From assembly GCA_046717125.1 (NCBI GenBank), contig JBKJVQ010000038.1, positions 1-5,678 on the forward strand: a stretch of 5,678 nucleotides of DNA, given 5' to 3'. Source of the DNA: JBKJVQ01 sp046717125. Lineage in GTDB: Bacteria; Pseudomonadota; Alphaproteobacteria; Rhizobiales; Methyloligellaceae. The notes beneath the pieces are model-generated. The model had not been told where the DNA came from and made no database searches. It was given only the letters and a program-made list of their open reading frames with translations. Shown in pieces: positions 1 through 5,602 of the stretch (position 1 is the stretch's first letter; the number at the start of each line of letters is the position of its first letter). The translations under genes and the position numbers were made by a program.

Positions 1-398
1 ATCAGCAGCCGGCTCGCTTCGTCGTGCAGTCCCCGCCGCCCCATGTCGATGGTCTCGATCTGCGACGGCGATGCGGTTCGGATGGCCTTGTGATAGCTGT
101 CGAGAACGAAGAAATATTCCTTCACCAGCCGCCGGAATGGCGTCAGCGACAGCATGAAGTCGCTGAGGCGCTCGCCGCCGTCGTTGCTGACGCTAAAGAC
201 CAGCCGCGCCTCCGCGATCGACAGATGCAGCCGAAACGGTCCGCCCTCCGGCAGGGCCGCGAGCGCAAACGCGTTCTTCTCGGTTAGGTCGAAGATAGCG
301 ACTTTCCGCTCATGCTCGATATCCGACGAGCCGTGACCGATCGACAGCGGGTCGAGCGTGACCTCGATCAGGCGGCGCTTGTCGTTGTTGTCCGTCAT
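1..398 (-). CDS. UPF0262 family protein (3' end outside the window)
   Basis: This is a conserved alphaproteobacterial protein family of unknown function. The ATG is at 398-396 and the frame stays open to the left edge, giving 132 residues with no stop. I recognise the family from the sequence around residues 56-70 (RLHLSIAEARLVFSV) and from residues 87-128, which contain PFRRLVKEYFFVLDSYHKA and then IETIDMGRRGLHDEAS. Members are usually about 155-165 residues, so roughly 25-30 residues should lie beyond base 1. No membrane segment or signal peptide is visible, so a cytoplasmic protein is likely. There is no clear ribosome binding site, but the ATG gives an N-terminus (MTDNNDKRRLIEVTLD) of the kind expected for the family. 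It lies downstream of hisD on the same strand, a pairing I recall from rhizobial genomes. A 164-base gap containing a palindromic repeat separates the two genes. Family assignment is confident; function is unknown. Confidence 0.88.
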   Translation of the reverse strand, partial: MTDNNDKRRLIEVTLDPLSIGHGSSDIEHERKVAIFDLTEKNAFALAALPEGGPFRLHLSIAEARLVFSVSNDGGERLSDFMLSLTPFRRLVKEYFFVLDSYHKAIRTASPSQIETIDMGRRGLHDEASRLL

Positions 399-436
399 GA
401 CCCGGCCCGGGCATTACACCAGCGGTGTGCCCTTAT

Positions 437-532
437 GACCCCCCGCCTGCTCCCCCCTCTCAGGGGGGAGTGGCCCGAGTGGCGGCGACAAGGCAGCCTC
501 CCCCTGCAAGGGGGAGGGTTGAGGAGGGTGTC
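437..532. repeat. GC-rich palindromic intergenic repeat with two hairpins
   Basis: Two strong hairpins lie side by side in the gap between hisD and the UPF0262 gene. The first has CTCCCCCC at 450-457 and GGGGGGAG at 463-470 around a 5-base loop. The second has CCTCCCCC at 497-504 and GGGGGAGG at 510-517, also with a 5-base loop. The outer ends (GACCCCCC from 437, and GGAGGGTGTC ending at 532) are imperfectly complementary, so the whole block could fold as one larger imperfect palindrome. This pattern resembles the REP-like, non-coding palindromes scattered between genes in many alphaproteobacteria. Neither stem is followed by a T-run on either strand, so it is not a textbook terminator. In the transcript it could attenuate read-through or protect the upstream mRNA 3' end; that is inference. 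The outer limits are approximate. Confidence 0.7.
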
Positions 533-562
533 TGCGACGAATGTGACCATAGAAGCGCCACG

Positions 563-1861
563 CTAGTCCCGCCGGTTAAGCCTGATCGCGACGGAGCGCC
601 TGTGCGCATCGAGCCCCTCGGTCTCGGCGAGGACCATGGCGGCCGGCGCGAGCGCGCCGAGACTGTCGGCGTTTAGCGACAGCAGCGACGTCCGCTTCAT
701 GAAGTCGAGCACGGCGAGACCGGACGAAAAGCGTGCGCTACGCGCCGTCGGCAGGACGTGATTGGAGCCCGCAACGTAATCGCCGATGACTTCCGGCGTG
801 TGCCGTCCAAGAAAGATCGCGCCGGCATTGCGGATACGGCTCGCCAAATCATCCGGATCGTGCGTTGCGATCTCCACATGCTCGGCCGCGATCCGGTTAG
901 CGAGCGTGGGCGCCTCGTCGAGCGACCGGAGCACGATGATCGCGCCGAAATCTTTCCAGCTTGCCCGGGCGATATCCTGGCGCGATAGCCGGGTGAGCTG
1001 ACGTTCGACCTCCTGAGCGACCGCCTCCGCAAAGGCGGCATCGTCTGTCATCAGGATCGACTGCGCCGCCGCGTCGTGCTCTGCCTGGGCAAGCAGATCG
1101 GCCGCGATCCAGGCCGGGTCGTTCTCGCTATCGGCGATGACCAGAACCTCGGACGGACCAGCGATCATGTCGATGCCGACCGTGCCGAATACCTGCCGCT
1201 TGGCGGCCGCGACCCACGCATTGCCGGGGCCTACGATCTTGGCGACGGGCGCGATCGTTTCCGTCCCATACGCGAGTGCAGCGATGGCCTGGGCTCCGCC
1301 CACCCGGTAGACCTCGTCCACGCCTGCGATCTTTGCCGCCGCCAGCACGAGCGGGTTGAGCTCTCCATCCGGCGTCGGCACGACCATGGCGATGCGCGGG
1401 ACGCCGGCAACCTTGGCGGGGACTGCATTCATCAGCACCGAGCTCGGATAGCTGGCCGTACCGCCGGGAACGTACAATCCCGCCGCGTCGATCGGCGTCC
1501 AGCGCTGGCCGAGCGTGACGCCGAGATCGTCCGTATAGCGATCGTCTTTCGGTTTTTGCCGCGCGTGATGGGCAAGGATGCGGTCATGGGCGAAATGGAG
1601 CGCATCCAGCGTTTCAGATGAAACGGTCGCGGCCGCACAGTCGATCTCGTCGCCGGAGATGCGAATGCCAAGTTCCGCAAGGTCGACGCGGTCGAACTTC
1701 CGGCTGAGCGCAACCAGCGCGGCGTCTCCCTCGCGCCGCACTTGCGCAATGATCTCGCGCACGCGGGCGTCGACATCCTCGGAGACCTCACGTTTGCCCC
1801 CGACCAATTCGCGAAACCGGTGTTCGAAATCGGCGTCGCTGCTATTCAGCCTGAGCGGCAT
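563..1861 (-). CDS. hisD: Histidinol dehydrogenase
   Basis: HisD is a zinc-dependent cytoplasmic enzyme (EC 1.1.1.23) that oxidises L-histidinol to L-histidine in two NAD-dependent steps, ending histidine biosynthesis. The 432-residue length is normal for the family. The signature is present at residues 230-243 (IDMIAGPSEVLVIA). Known functional residues of the E. coli enzyme align almost number for number: zinc ligands Q259, H262 (in AQAEHD), D361 (in GDYVAGSNHVLPT) and H420 (in EGLDAHRRS), and the catalytic pair E327-H328 (in AAEHVEI). A nucleotide-binding-type GPGN motif is at 211-214. The enzyme therefore looks fully active. The ATG at 1861 is 5 bases past the stop of the DUF2948 gene, so translational coupling is likely; no strong Shine-Dalgarno is visible. 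The stop is TAG at 565-563. No other his gene is in the window. Confidence 0.98.
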   Translation of the reverse strand: MPLRLNSSDADFEHRFRELVGGKREVSEDVDARVREIIAQVRREGDAALVALSRKFDRVDLAELGIRISGDEIDCAAATVSSETLDALHFAHDRILAHHARQKPKDDRYTDDLGVTLGQRWTPIDAAGLYVPGGTASYPSSVLMNAVPAKVAGVPRIAMVVPTPDGELNPLVLAAAKIAGVDEVYRVGGAQAIAALAYGTETIAPVAKIVGPGNAWVAAAKRQVFGTVGIDMIAGPSEVLVIADSENDPAWIAADLLAQAEHDAAAQSILMTDDAAFAEAVAQEVERQLTRLSRQDIARASWKDFGAIIVLRSLDEAPTLANRIAAEHVEIATHDPDDLASRIRNAGAIFLGRHTPEVIGDYVAGSNHVLPTARSARFSSGLAVLDFMKRTSLLSLNADSLGALAPAAMVLAETEGLDAHRRSVAIRLNRRD

Positions 1862-1866
1862 GGATT

Positions 1867-2340
1867 TCAGACGTCCGTCTTCTCATCGACGCCGCTCAGA
1901 TCATGCTTCGGCACGCTGCCCGCGCGCCATGCGCCGCCGAGATCGCGAAGTTCCGCTTCAATGCATTCGACATCCAGTCGCAGCGCTGCGCCTCCCGCGA
2001 AAAGCAGGGTGACGAAGCCGCTCGGCGCGTCTATCGGCTCGAATTCGATGGCGAGCAACTCAAGCGCATCGCGTCTCGAGCGCAGATTCACGCCCTGCAC
2101 CTGCGCCCCCCGCACCCTGTCGAACCGAAGCGCGGTTTCGCGGCGGCGCGGACCTTTCTCATCGGCCTTGCCTTGAAGCGCCACCTCCCAGTCGAACCGG
2201 CTGAGGACGGCGGCGAAACGCTGTTCGTTCGGCAGGTATGTCATCTCGCCGACGCACAGCACGGCGTCCTGCGCATGAGCGGAAATGACCCTGAGATCAT
2301 CCTCGTCGAGCGCGAGCAGCTTGAGCAGGCGCATGCTCAT
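1867..2340 (-). CDS. DUF2948 family protein
   Basis: This 157-residue protein belongs to an uncharacterised alphaproteobacterial family (DUF2948). Recognisable conserved parts are LKLLALDEDDLRVISAHAQD near the N-terminus (residues 6-25), YLPNEQRFAAVLSRFDWE (35-52), LLAIEFEP (95-102), and FAGGAALRLDVECIEAELRDLG (about 114-135). It has no membrane segment, signal peptide or catalytic motif that I can name. The frame can be extended upstream to 2370, but I chose the ATG at 2340 because it forms a classic ATGA overlap with the murA TGA stop (2339-2337) and begins just ahead of the conserved block. The next ATG, at 2334, is also possible. The overlap upstream and the 5-base gap to hisD downstream place it inside one transcript with both enzymes. 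The function is not known, and the context gives no clear hint whether it serves the cell wall or histidine side. Confidence 0.88.
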   Translation of the reverse strand: MSMRLLKLLALDEDDLRVISAHAQDAVLCVGEMTYLPNEQRFAAVLSRFDWEVALQGKADEKGPRRRETALRFDRVRGAQVQGVNLRSRRDALELLAIEFEPIDAPSGFVTLLFAGGAALRLDVECIEAELRDLGGAWRAGSVPKHDLSGVDEKTDV

Positions 2341-3626
2341 CCCGTCAAGCGCTCTATCTTTGCGCCGCACGCCCCGAGTTTTTCCTCGATCCGCTCGAAG
2401 CCGCGATCGAGATGATAGACCCGGTTGATGATTGTCTCGCCTTCCGCGACCAGCCCTGCGATGACCAACGAAACCGAAGCTCTGAGATCGGTCGCCATCA
2501 CCTGCGCTCCCTTCAAATCGCGAACGCCTGTCACTTGCGCGGTGTCGCCGGACAGGGCGATGCGCGCACCAAGACGGGCCAATTCCTGCACATGCATGAA
2601 GCGATTCTCGAAGATCGTTTCGCGAATCGTCGAGACGCCGTCGGCCATCGACATGAGGGCCGTGAACTGGGCCTGAAGATCAGTCGGGAAGCCGGGAAAT
2701 GGTTCCGTTTCGATATTGACCGGCCTGACGCCGGACCCGTTGCGAGCGATCCGCACGCCGCCGTCGACATCCTCGACCAACGCGCCGGTCGCCGCGATCA
2801 CATCAAGCGCCGCCCGCAAGAGATCGGACCGCGCGCCGTCGAGCACGACATCGCCTCCGGTCGCGGCAACCGCCATCGCGTAGGTGCCGGTCTCTATGCG
2901 GTCGGGCAGCACGGAATGGACCGCGCCTTCGAGCTGATCGACGCCTTGGATCGTCAGCCTGCTGGAACCGATGCCGTCGATCTTCGCGCCCATTTTGACG
3001 AGGCACTGTGCGACATCGCCAATTTCGGGCTCGCGCGCAGCATTCTCGATCACGGTCTCGCCCTTAGCCAGGCTTGCCGCCATGAGCACGTTGTGTGTCG
3101 CGCCGACCGACACTTTCTCGAACACGACCCGCCCGCCTTTCAAGCCGCCGGGCGCGCGCGCGACGACATAGCCGCCGTCGAGCTCAATTTGAGCGCCAAG
3201 CGTTTTCAGACCCGCGAGGTGCATGTCGACAGGCCGGGTGCCGATCGCGCATCCGCCCGGCAGCGAGACTCGCGCCTGATGCTCCCGCGCCAGTAGCGGA
3301 CCGAGAACCCAGAAGCTCGCACGCATGCGAGAGACGAGATCGTAAGGCGCGGTCGTATCGACGATGTCGCGCGCCGTGAAATGATATGTGAGGCCGTCGC
3401 CGCTTTGCTGACCGGGCCGCTTGCCGGCGACCGCGCTGTCGACGCCGTGATTGCCCAGGATGCGCGCGAGCTGGTTCACGTCCGCAAGACGCGGCATGTT
3501 TTTCAGCGTCAGCGTATCCGGCGTGAGCAGGCTCGCGATCATAAGCGGCAGCGCTGCGTTTTTCGCGCCGCTGATCGGGATTGTGCCGGAAAGCCGTTCG
3601 CCGCCGACGATGCGGATGCGATCCAT
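2337..3626 (-). CDS. murA: UDP-N-acetylglucosamine 1-carboxyvinyltransferase
   Basis: MurA (EC 2.5.1.7) transfers the enolpyruvyl group of phosphoenolpyruvate to UDP-GlcNAc, the first committed cytoplasmic step of peptidoglycan synthesis, and is the target of fosfomycin. The 429-residue product shows SGAKNA with K22 and N23, the catalytic loop LPGGCAIGTRPVDMH with Cys126 (E. coli Cys115) and R131 (E. coli R120), R102 (R91), D316 in PTDLQAQ (D305) and R408 in YHLDRGFERIEEKL (R397). The constant offset of 11 from E. coli comes from an insertion around residues 68-80 (AGKRPGQQSGDGL), which I recall as usual in alphaproteobacterial MurA. With a cysteine rather than aspartate at the active site, it should be the fosfomycin-sensitive type. 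The ATG at 3626 has an AAGGA ribosome binding site about 10 bases upstream. It is probably the first enzyme gene of the unit running into DUF2948 and hisD. Confidence 0.98.
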   Translation of the reverse strand: MDRIRIVGGERLSGTIPISGAKNAALPLMIASLLTPDTLTLKNMPRLADVNQLARILGNHGVDSAVAGKRPGQQSGDGLTYHFTARDIVDTTAPYDLVSRMRASFWVLGPLLAREHQARVSLPGGCAIGTRPVDMHLAGLKTLGAQIELDGGYVVARAPGGLKGGRVVFEKVSVGATHNVLMAASLAKGETVIENAAREPEIGDVAQCLVKMGAKIDGIGSSRLTIQGVDQLEGAVHSVLPDRIETGTYAMAVAATGGDVVLDGARSDLLRAALDVIAATGALVEDVDGGVRIARNGSGVRPVNIETEPFPGFPTDLQAQFTALMSMADGVSTIRETIFENRFMHVQELARLGARIALSGDTAQVTGVRDLKGAQVMATDLRASVSLVIAGLVAEGETIINRVYHLDRGFERIEEKLGACGAKIERLTG

Positions 3627-3636
3627 TCAGTGGGAA

Positions 3637-3642
3637 TCCTTT
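3637..3642 (-). promoter_or_regulatory. Ribosome binding site of murA
   Basis: The minus strand reads TAAAGGATT just before the murA start, and the AAGGA core lies about 10 bases upstream of the ATG at 3626. The spacing is slightly long but usable. This supports the 3626 start over internal alternatives. Confidence 0.6.
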
Positions 3643-3717
3643 AGCGCGGGTTCGCGCGAAGCCCTCCCGTTTAGCCGAGGCGGACAGGGCTCGCAAGAAG
3701 CGGAGCAGCGCAGAGGC

Positions 3718-3885
3718 TTAATCGCGCCGCTCGTCGTCCGGCGCTTCGTCTTGCTTTATGTCCGTTTCTGCCGGCGCGCGGACTTTCCGCCGCTTGAGAT
3801 TGTCGCGCAGCGCTTGGGCCAGCCGCTTCCGGCGCGCATCGCCGACCGGCGCAGCAGGCTTATCGCTGAAATCGTCTTTCGCCAT
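3718..3885 (-). CDS. Small basic protein of unknown function upstream of murA
   Basis: This is a 55-residue product with no recognised enzymatic domain. The centre (residues 18-34, RRKRLAQALRDNLKRRK) is strongly basic and should form an amphipathic helix. The N-terminus is mixed, and the tail from about residue 40 is acidic and probably disordered (DEAPDDERRD). Small proteins with a similar RRxRLAxALRxNLKRRK core occur upstream of murA in rhizobial-type genomes, as far as I recall, so I consider it a real gene rather than a chance frame. I chose ATG 3885; the frame is open further, with a possible TTG at 3936, but the extra 17 residues look unlike the rest. No strong ribosome binding site is visible. 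It ends with TAA 91 bases before murA on the same strand, so it may share a promoter in the divergent region. The helix suggests nucleic acid or ribosome contact, but that is speculation. Confidence 0.7.
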   Translation of the reverse strand: MAKDDFSDKPAAPVGDARRKRLAQALRDNLKRRKVRAPAETDIKQDEAPDDERRD

Positions 3886-3937
3886 CCCGCAATCTGACGC
3901 CGCCGGGCCGCGCGGCGCAACCGCTAATGCGTACAAT

Positions 3938-3993
3938 AGGCGTAATGTAACTTAAGAGTTTATCAACTCACGCAGAGCACACTCATTACGCTT
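3938..3993. repeat. Nested inverted repeats in front of tadE
   Basis: The outer arms are AGGCGTAATG (3938-3947) and CATTACGCTT (3984-3993). They pair over 10 positions with a single G-T mismatch, eight of them (GCGTAATG/CATTACGC) perfectly. Inside lies a second symmetric site, GAGTT-TATC-AACTC (3956-3969). The arrangement could be an operator pair or a cruciform; in the tadE transcript it could be a 5' leader stem if transcription starts upstream of it. The repeat is seen directly; the role is inferred. Confidence 0.6.
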
Positions 3994-4016
3994 AAAGCTT
4001 AAATCTTACACTTAAA
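3991..4016 (+). repeat. Short tandem CTTAAA-like hexamers
   Basis: CTTAAA occurs at 3991, CTTAAA at 3998, CTTACA at 4005 and CTTAAA at 4011, a 7, 7, 6-base periodicity ending directly before the tadE ribosome binding site. A related CTTAAG is at 3951. The run may be part of a promoter or a repeated binding site, or simply low-complexity AT-rich sequence. Confidence 0.5.
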
Positions 4017-4023
4017 AGAGGAG
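4017..4023 (+). promoter_or_regulatory. Ribosome binding site of the tadE-like gene
   Basis: AGAGGAG ends 6 bases before the ATG at 4030. It is a strong Shine-Dalgarno match and fixes the start of the TadE-like protein. Confidence 0.85.
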
Positions 4024-4029
4024 CTTGAA

Positions 4030-4476
4030 ATGGCGGCTCTGAAAAAAATGTCGGCCCTGAACCGGTCTCCTGTGTGGCAGGCAGACGGCGCGGCTTCGGC
4101 TGTGGAATTCGCCATCGTCTCACCGGTGCTGATCTTCATCCTGATGGGGATACTGGTCTATGGCGTCTATTTCGGCGCGGCGCACAGCGTGCAGCAGATT
4201 GCCGCCGACGCCGCGCGCGCCTCCGTCGCGGGGATCGACGACGAGGAGCGGACGCAGCTTGCACTGAGCCATGCCACATCCTCCGCAGGCTCCTATCTGC
4301 TCCTCGCTGGCGACAAGCTCGCGGTCGTCGCAGGCCCATCGCCGGCCGATGCCGATCTTTTCGTCGTCAGTGTTTCCTACGACGCCTCCGACCTGCCGAT
4401 CTTCGGCTTCAATCTCGTGCCCATGCCGAGTTCGACCATCTCGCACAGCGCCGCGATCCGCCGCGGCGGATATTGA
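4030..4476 (+). CDS. TadE-like pilus assembly protein
   Basis: This 148-residue protein is of the TadE family. These are minor pseudopilin-like proteins of the Flp/Tad (tight adherence) type IVc pilus, anchored in the inner membrane and processed by a dedicated prepilin peptidase. The diagnostic part is residues 19-60: DGAASAVEFAIVSPVL, then a hydrophobic stretch to about residue 50 and a helix with QQIAADAARASVAG. E26 in the AVEF motif corresponds to the conserved glutamate of type IV prepilins. The positively charged leader is about 20 residues. E26 sits at +6 counted from G20 rather than the usual +5, so cleavage may be after A21 or inefficient. The remaining part (about 70-148) should lie in the periplasm. 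The stop at 4474-4476 overlaps the ribosome binding site of the next gene, so the pair is co-translated. No tadA, tadB, tadC or flp gene is visible nearby. Confidence 0.87.
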   Translation: MAALKKMSALNRSPVWQADGAASAVEFAIVSPVLIFILMGILVYGVYFGAAHSVQQIAADAARASVAGIDDEERTQLALSHATSSAGSYLLLAGDKLAVVAGPSPADADLFVVSVSYDASDLPIFGFNLVPMPSSTISHSAAIRRGGY

Positions 4477-4480
4477 GGAG
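4475..4480 (+). promoter_or_regulatory. Ribosome binding site of the tadG-like gene
   Basis: GAGGAG sits 4 bases before the ATG at 4485 and shares two bases with the TGA stop of the TadE-like gene. This favours coupled translation and decides the start, because the same frame is open far upstream inside the TadE gene. Confidence 0.75.
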
Positions 4481-4484
4481 CACC

Positions 4485-5384
4485 ATGGGCAGAGCCGCCA
4501 CCTCATGCGATCCGTGCGATGCCCGGGGTACGGTGGCTGCGATCGTGTGCATTTTGCTCACCGTGATCCTGTGGTGCGGCGCTTTCGCAGTCGATGTGGG
4601 ATCGCTCTACGCGGACAGGCGGCGCGCACAGAGCGCGGCCGACCTCGCCGCCATGGCCGCTGCCGCCGATCTCGCGCGGGCCGAAGACGCCGCACGCGCC
4701 ACGCTTCTCGACAATGGCGTCGGCTCCATGTCGGCGTTCGAGCTCGTGACCGGCCGCTACCGCGATCTTGCCATCGGCGAACCGATGCAGGGATCGGCCT
4801 GGTATACTGTCGGCGAGGAGGGTGCGACCGTCCGTACCGCGCAGACGCGGCTCAGGCTGGTGGCGACGATCGGCGGATCGGGACCGCTCGCCGGGATCGC
4901 CGTGCGCGTTCCGCTTTATCTCGAACTCGCGTCCGCGGAGGCGCGCCTCGCCGCCATCGCCTGCGGTTCATCGCCCGGCGAAACGCGGGTCGACATCGCC
5001 GCGCGACCCGCCCTAGCAGGTCTGTGGCTCGGCGAACTCGATCCCACCGCCCTGTCCAATTTTGCGCGCCGGCCGCAGATTACTCCCGCCCGGCTTATCC
5101 GGGCGCCGCTTCTGCGCGTCGACGGGGAAGCCCATGCGGAGATAACCAATGCGAGCGAGACCACGCTCAGCTTCGATCGGGACGACATCGACGCGGGCGC
5201 GGTCAAAACAACCGCCACGGACGATGCGCTGCAAACCCTGCTGGACGGGCTGGTGCGCAATCTCGACATCCGCGTCACGATTCTCGGCCTCGGGCTCGGC
5301 CTTCCCGGCCCCGTCAAGGCGGCGGTTGCAAATCTCCTCGCCACAACGTTCCGCTTCTCGATGGCGTCATCCAGCAGGTGCTGA
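4485..5384 (+). CDS. TadG-like pilus assembly protein, frameshifted near its 3' end
   Basis: As it stands, this frame encodes 299 residues. Residues 14-60 match the Flp pilus TadE/G-like N-terminal domain: a short leader, one membrane segment at about 15-38 (VAAIVCILLTVILWCGAFAVDVG), then the typical LYADRRRAQSAADLAAMAAAADLA helix. The rest should be periplasmic, including AIACG near residue 160. TadG-type proteins are thought to take part in assembling or anchoring Flp pili. The coding character is good to about residue 288 (NLLATT); the last 11 residues (FRFSMASSSRC) look like out-of-frame sequence. Just after that, another frame gives PLLDGVIQQVLNLLGLSLGE and further family-like residues to 5464. 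One missing base near 5348 would join both parts into a 326-residue protein of normal appearance. It is either a recent inactivating deletion or a sequencing error. The gene starts 8 bases after the TadE-like stop. Confidence 0.8.
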   Translation: MGRAATSCDPCDARGTVAAIVCILLTVILWCGAFAVDVGSLYADRRRAQSAADLAAMAAAADLARAEDAARATLLDNGVGSMSAFELVTGRYRDLAIGEPMQGSAWYTVGEEGATVRTAQTRLRLVATIGGSGPLAGIAVRVPLYLELASAEARLAAIACGSSPGETRVDIAARPALAGLWLGELDPTALSNFARRPQITPARLIRAPLLRVDGEAHAEITNASETTLSFDRDDIDAGAVKTTATDDALQTLLDGLVRNLDIRVTILGLGLGLPGPVKAAVANLLATTFRFSMASSSRC

Positions 5385-5464
5385 ACCTGCTCGGCCTCAG
5401 CCTCGGCGAGGCGGATGTGCGCGTCGACGGCGTGCGCTGCGACGGCGCCGTGTTGGTCGGCTGA
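5348..5464 (+). pseudogene. Detached C-terminal part of the TadG-like gene, out of frame
   Basis: From about 5348 the reading frame that continues the TadG-like protein is shifted by -1 relative to the upstream part. It encodes VPLLDGVIQQVLNLLGLSLG followed by EADVRVDGVRCDGAVLVG and a stop at 5462-5464. The GEADVxVxGxRCxxAVLV type of ending is what I expect at the C-terminus of alphaproteobacterial TadG-like proteins. It has no start codon or ribosome binding site of its own, so it is not an independent gene. Restoring one base (for example a second G after ACG at 5346-5348) makes it continuous with the 4485 frame. The cysteine in VRCDG is lost from the product as the sequence stands. Confidence 0.7.
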
Positions 5465-5527
5465 TCGCGCGGCCCAACGTGTTCTTGCGGGGCATCACGC
5501 CCTATGGCAGGTTCCGCGCGCCCGCAA

Positions 5528-5602
<75 letters not shown>

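Larger units (their letters stand above)
3886..4029. promoter_or_regulatory. AT-rich divergent intergenic region, tadE / small murA-upstream gene
   Basis: This 144-base gap separates two divergently transcribed units and must hold promoters for at least the plus-strand tad pair. From about 3925 onward it is clearly more AT-rich than the genes around it. It contains an inverted repeat (3938-3947 with 3984-3993), a smaller palindrome nested inside (3956-3969), GCGTA twice 11 bases apart (3929 and 3940), and four CTTAAA-like hexamers (3991-4016). TACAAT at 3932-3937 resembles a -10 box, but no TTGACA-like -35 lies at the correct distance, so I do not assign a specific promoter. Repressor binding at the symmetric sites is a reasonable guess. 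Confidence 0.55.

Noticed and set aside
1076..1621. Plus-strand open frame opposite hisD (181 codons)
   Set aside because: It is antisense to hisD with all catalytic residues intact. The product is rich in Asp, Arg and His, as typical for a shadow frame, and no ribosome binding site is seen.
1903..2415. Plus-strand open frame opposite the DUF2948 gene (170 codons)
   Set aside because: It is antisense to a recognisable family member that fits the operon spacing; there is no independent support.
2412..3296. Long plus-strand open frame opposite murA (294 codons)
   Set aside because: It lies wholly antisense to an unmistakable murA, its translation resembles no family, and long shadow frames are expected in GC-rich DNA.
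3660..3691. Inverted repeat AGCCCT/AGGGCT in the murA leader as an attenuator
   Set aside because: The arms are 6 bases with a 20-base loop, an alternative CCTC/GAGG pairing competes, and chance matches of this size are common in such sequence.
3991..4016. CtrA binding box (TTAA-N7-TTAA)
   Set aside because: TTAA starts at 3992, 3999 and 4012 are spaced 7, 13 and 20 bases; none has the required 11-base spacing.
4074..4484. Upstream extension of the TadG-like frame into the TadE-like gene
   Set aside because: The frame is open only by chance. The product before 4485 is Arg-rich and family-unlike, and the ATG at 4485 has a GAGGAG ribosome binding site and starts just before the expected membrane segment.
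5340..5352. Programmed -1 ribosomal frameshift in the TadG-like gene
   Set aside because: No X-XXY-YYZ slippery heptamer and no obvious downstream pseudoknot or stem at the right distance could be seen, so a base deletion or sequence error is the simpler explanation.
5489..5503. Terminator after the TadG-like gene (GGGC-ATCAC-GCCC)
   Set aside because: The stem has only 4 base pairs plus one G-T and is not followed by a T-run.
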